Positions 62,166 to 64,000 of a stretch of DNA of 64,000 nt are shown piece after piece. Position numbers and translations under genes: made by a program. This stretch comes from Algiphilus sp965216485 (GTDB taxonomy: Bacteria; Pseudomonadota; Gammaproteobacteria; Nevskiales; Nevskiaceae), in NCBI RefSeq assembly GCF_965216485.1, contig NZ_OZ244162.1, positions 2,790,001 to 2,854,000 of the forward strand. The letters run 5' to 3'. The notes beneath the pieces were generated by a model. The model saw nothing but the letters and a program-made list of their open reading frames with translations. It did not search any database and was not told the DNA's origin. Positions within the stretch are counted from its first letter, which is position 1. Every line of letters starts with the position of its first letter.

Positions 62166-63740
62166 CTACTCCCACTCGATGGTCGCAGGCGGTTTGCCGG
62201 AGATGTCGTAGACCACGCGCGAGACGTTGGGCACCTCGTTGACGATGCGGCGGGCGCAGGTGTCTAGCAGTTCGGACGGCAGCGGCGCCCAGCGCGCGGT
62301 CATGAAATCCACCGTCTGAACGGCACGCAAGCCAATGATGGGGGCGTAGCGCCGGCCATCGCCGGTGACGCCCACACTGTTCACTGGGATGAACACGGCA
62401 AAGGCCTGGCTGACGCGGTCGTACCACTCGGCCTTCCAGAGCTCCTCGATGAAGATGGCATCGGCGCGGCGCAAGGTATCGGCGGCGGCCTTGCTGACCG
62501 CGCCGAGAATGCGAACGCCCAGGCCCGGCCCCGGGAAGGGGTGACGCATGATCATCTCGCGCGGCAGACCGAGTTCGAGCCCGATGGCGCGGACTTCGTC
62601 CTTGAACAGCTCGCGCAGCGGCTCGACCAGCTTCAGCTTCATGTGCTCCGGCAAGCCGCCCACGTTGTGGTGCGACTTGATGACATGCGCCTTGCCGGTC
62701 TTGCCGCCGGCGGACTCGATCACGTCGGGGTAGATCGTCCCCTGCGCGAGGAACTCCACGTCCGTGAGCTTCGCCGCCTCCTCGTCGAAGACCTCGATGA
62801 AGGTGCGGCCGATGATCTTGCGCTTGGCCTCGGGATCGGCCTCGTCGGACAGGGCCTCCAGAAAGCGCGCCTCGGCATCGACGCGAATCACGCGCACGCC
62901 CAGATGCTGCTCAAAGACCTTCATGACCTGGTCGCCCTCGTGCAGGCGCAGCAGGCCGTTATCGACAAAGACACAGGTGAGTTGGTCTCCGATGGCCTTG
63001 TGCAGCAGCGCCGCGACCACCGAGGAGTCCACCCCACCGGAAAGCCCCAGGAGCACGTGGCGATCACCGACCTGGGCCTTCACGCGTGCAGTGAGGTCCT
63101 CAACGATATTGGCCGGCGTCCAGTCGCGCCCACAGCCGCAGATGTCGTGCACGAAGCGCTCCAGGATGCGCTTGCCCTGCGGGGTGTGCGTAACCTCGGG
63201 GTGGAACTGGAGTCCGTAGTAGCGGCGCGCGGTATCGGCGATGGCGGCGACCGGTACATCGTCGGTGGCAGCAACCCGCGTGAAACCATCCGGCAGCTTG
63301 GTGACCTGGTCACCGTGACTCATCCAGACATCCAGCAGCGGCGTTCCGTCGTCGTCGATGGCGTCGTCGATATCGCGCAGCAGCGTGGTTTCGCCGACTT
63401 GCCGCACGCGGGCATAGCCGAATTCCTGCACCGCGCCGGGCGCCACTTTGCCGCCTAGTTCGGCGGCCATGGTCTGCATGCCGTAGCAGATGCCGAGGAC
63501 CGGCACACCCAGTCCCCAGACCGCCTCACCGGCGCGTGGCGCATTCTCAGCCGCCACCGTCTCCGGACCGCCCGAGAGAATGATGCCGCTGGGTGCGAAG
63601 GCGCAAATCTCCTCGGCCGTCGTATCCCAGGGGTGCAGTTCGCAGTACACCCCCGCCTCGCGCACGCGTCGTGCGATCAGCTGGGTGTATTGGGAACCAA
63701 AGTCAAGAATGAGGATGCGGTGGGCGTGAATATCAGTCAT
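62166..63740 (-). CDS. guaA: GMP synthase (glutamine-hydrolysing)
   Basis: GuaA amidates xanthosine monophosphate to GMP. The 524 residues include the class I glutaminase with Cys in VLGICYGMQTMA and His/Glu in LQFHPEVTHT. The PP-loop ATP pyrophosphatase is LLGLSGGVDSSVVAALL, and the dimerisation domain ends in SGKPPATIEWE. The start is MTDIHAHRIL at 63740 with no clear ribosome site. A truncated second copy of the first 15 codons and the leader lies upstream (63891-63993). Confidence 0.96.
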   Translation of the reverse strand: MTDIHAHRILILDFGSQYTQLIARRVREAGVYCELHPWDTTAEEICAFAPSGIILSGGPETVAAENAPRAGEAVWGLGVPVLGICYGMQTMAAELGGKVAPGAVQEFGYARVRQVGETTLLRDIDDAIDDDGTPLLDVWMSHGDQVTKLPDGFTRVAATDDVPVAAIADTARRYYGLQFHPEVTHTPQGKRILERFVHDICGCGRDWTPANIVEDLTARVKAQVGDRHVLLGLSGGVDSSVVAALLHKAIGDQLTCVFVDNGLLRLHEGDQVMKVFEQHLGVRVIRVDAEARFLEALSDEADPEAKRKIIGRTFIEVFDEEAAKLTDVEFLAQGTIYPDVIESAGGKTGKAHVIKSHHNVGGLPEHMKLKLVEPLRELFKDEVRAIGLELGLPREMIMRHPFPGPGLGVRILGAVSKAAADTLRRADAIFIEELWKAEWYDRVSQAFAVFIPVNSVGVTGDGRRYAPIIGLRAVQTVDFMTARWAPLPSELLDTCARRIVNEVPNVSRVVYDISGKPPATIEWE

Positions 63741-63799
63741 AGTTTCGATCGCTGCAATAGATCAGTCGCGCCATCAACGGCCGCAGTCACTAGGCTCGG
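63697..63799 (-). repeat. Direct repeat copy 1: guaA start and leader (in the intact gene)
   Basis: These 103 bases recur at 63891-63993 with a single difference (63789 A versus 63983 G). They contain the guaA start codon, its first 14-15 codons and about 59 bases of leader. This copy runs on into the full gene. Confidence 0.95.
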
Positions 63800-63814
63800 C
63801 TCCTGCCTCACCAA

Positions 63815-63883
63815 GTGACCCGGCCCGGACTTCCATGTCCGGGCGCTCCCCGCGCTGCGACATGCCACCGGCATGTCGGTCAC
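63815..63883. repeat. REPIN/MITE-like palindromic element between the guaA repeats
   Basis: This 69-base element has 6-base inverted ends (GTGACC at 63815-63820 and GGTCAC at 63878-63883). Two internal hairpins are present: a 7-base-pair stem at 63824-63830 with 63837-63843, and a 9-base-pair stem at 63858-63866 with 63870-63878. Two hairpins inside inverted ends is the plan of paired REP elements. No second copy was seen in this window. Confidence 0.65.
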
Positions 63884-63890
63884 GGCTCGC

Positions 63891-63993
63891 CCAAAGTCAA
63901 GAATGAGGATGCGGTGGGCGTGAATATCAGTCATAGTTTCGATCGCTGCAATAGATCAGTCGCGCCATCAACGGCCGCAGTCGCTAGGCTCGG
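63891..63993 (-). repeat. Direct repeat copy 2: truncated guaA start (broken copy)
   Basis: This copy carries the guaA leader, start codon and codons for MTDIHAHRILILDFG, then leaves guaA sequence and runs into the palindromic element. The frame continues for 65 codons in total to a stop at 63737-63739, overlapping the true guaA start. It is not a functional GMP synthase. Translation from it could interfere with or feed into the intact start, which is speculation. Confidence 0.9.
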
Positions 63994-64000
63994 ATCACGG

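Noticed and set aside
63737..63934. 65-codon frame beginning with the guaA N-terminus, as a separate gene
   Set aside because: It is the truncated duplicate of the guaA start followed by non-coding palindromic sequence; recorded as a repeat instead.

Overview
The window reads as chromosomal DNA of a high-GC gammaproteobacterium. It holds the parE / xseB-ispA-dxs block, guaA, folD, an RpoN-type pilA promoter and many genes for degrading acyl-CoA-activated substrates. Gene style (P450, MMPL-family RND proteins, acyl-CoA carboxylase, TSP3/OmpA proteins) suggests a hydrocarbon- or lipid-using Nevskiales-like lineage, but that placement is inference and only weakly held. No phage, integrase, transposase or CRISPR array was seen.

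Left part (1-18.1 kb). A truncated parE runs off the left edge, divergent from xseB-ispA-dxs (exonuclease VII small subunit and early isoprenoid synthesis). A minus-strand set (NTF2-like protein, crotonase, cytochrome P450) converges on dxs. Divergent from it are a quinone-oxidoreductase-like MDR, a two-gene ABC-2 exporter, an SDR, a second crotonase overlapping a TetR regulator, and a complete biotin-dependent acyl-CoA carboxylase. The carboxylase alpha function is split over two ORFs (biotin carboxylase, biotin carrier), followed by carboxyltransferase beta and an HSL-type esterase. This looks like a catabolic block for an unknown branched, terpenoid or steroid-like acid.

Middle part (18.1-46.4 kb). 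Here are cell-envelope proteins built on calcium-type thrombospondin-3 (TSP3) repeats: an OmpA protein with five repeats, and an operon of an OmpA protein with one repeat plus a lipoprotein with fourteen. There are also three large lipoproteins, an acyl-CoA dehydrogenase / acyl-CoA synthetase divergent pair, folD, and four tRNA genes (Arg-UCU, Pro-UGG, His-GUG, Lys-CUU). A compact three-gene system follows: transglutaminase, permuted ATP-grasp fused to alpha-E, and transglutaminase fused to DUF2126. It is followed by a beta-propeller lipoprotein, a DsbA-family isomerase and an MMPL/RND protein.

Right part (46.6-64 kb). This is a surface-glycan locus in two converging arms, with the type IV pilin gene pilA at its far end. 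Plus arm: glycosyltransferase and two methyltransferases. Minus arm, from pilA: a membrane GT-C/TPR protein, a polyprenyl-phosphate-type GT2, a GT4, an AsnB amidotransferase, another GT4, a Wzx-type flippase, a sulfotransferase, an esterase of visibly lower GC, and a methyltransferase. The arrangement suggests assembly, decoration (methyl, amide, possibly sulfate) and transfer of a glycan, plausibly to the pilin. guaA closes the window; its first 15 codons and leader are duplicated upstream around a palindromic REPIN-like element.
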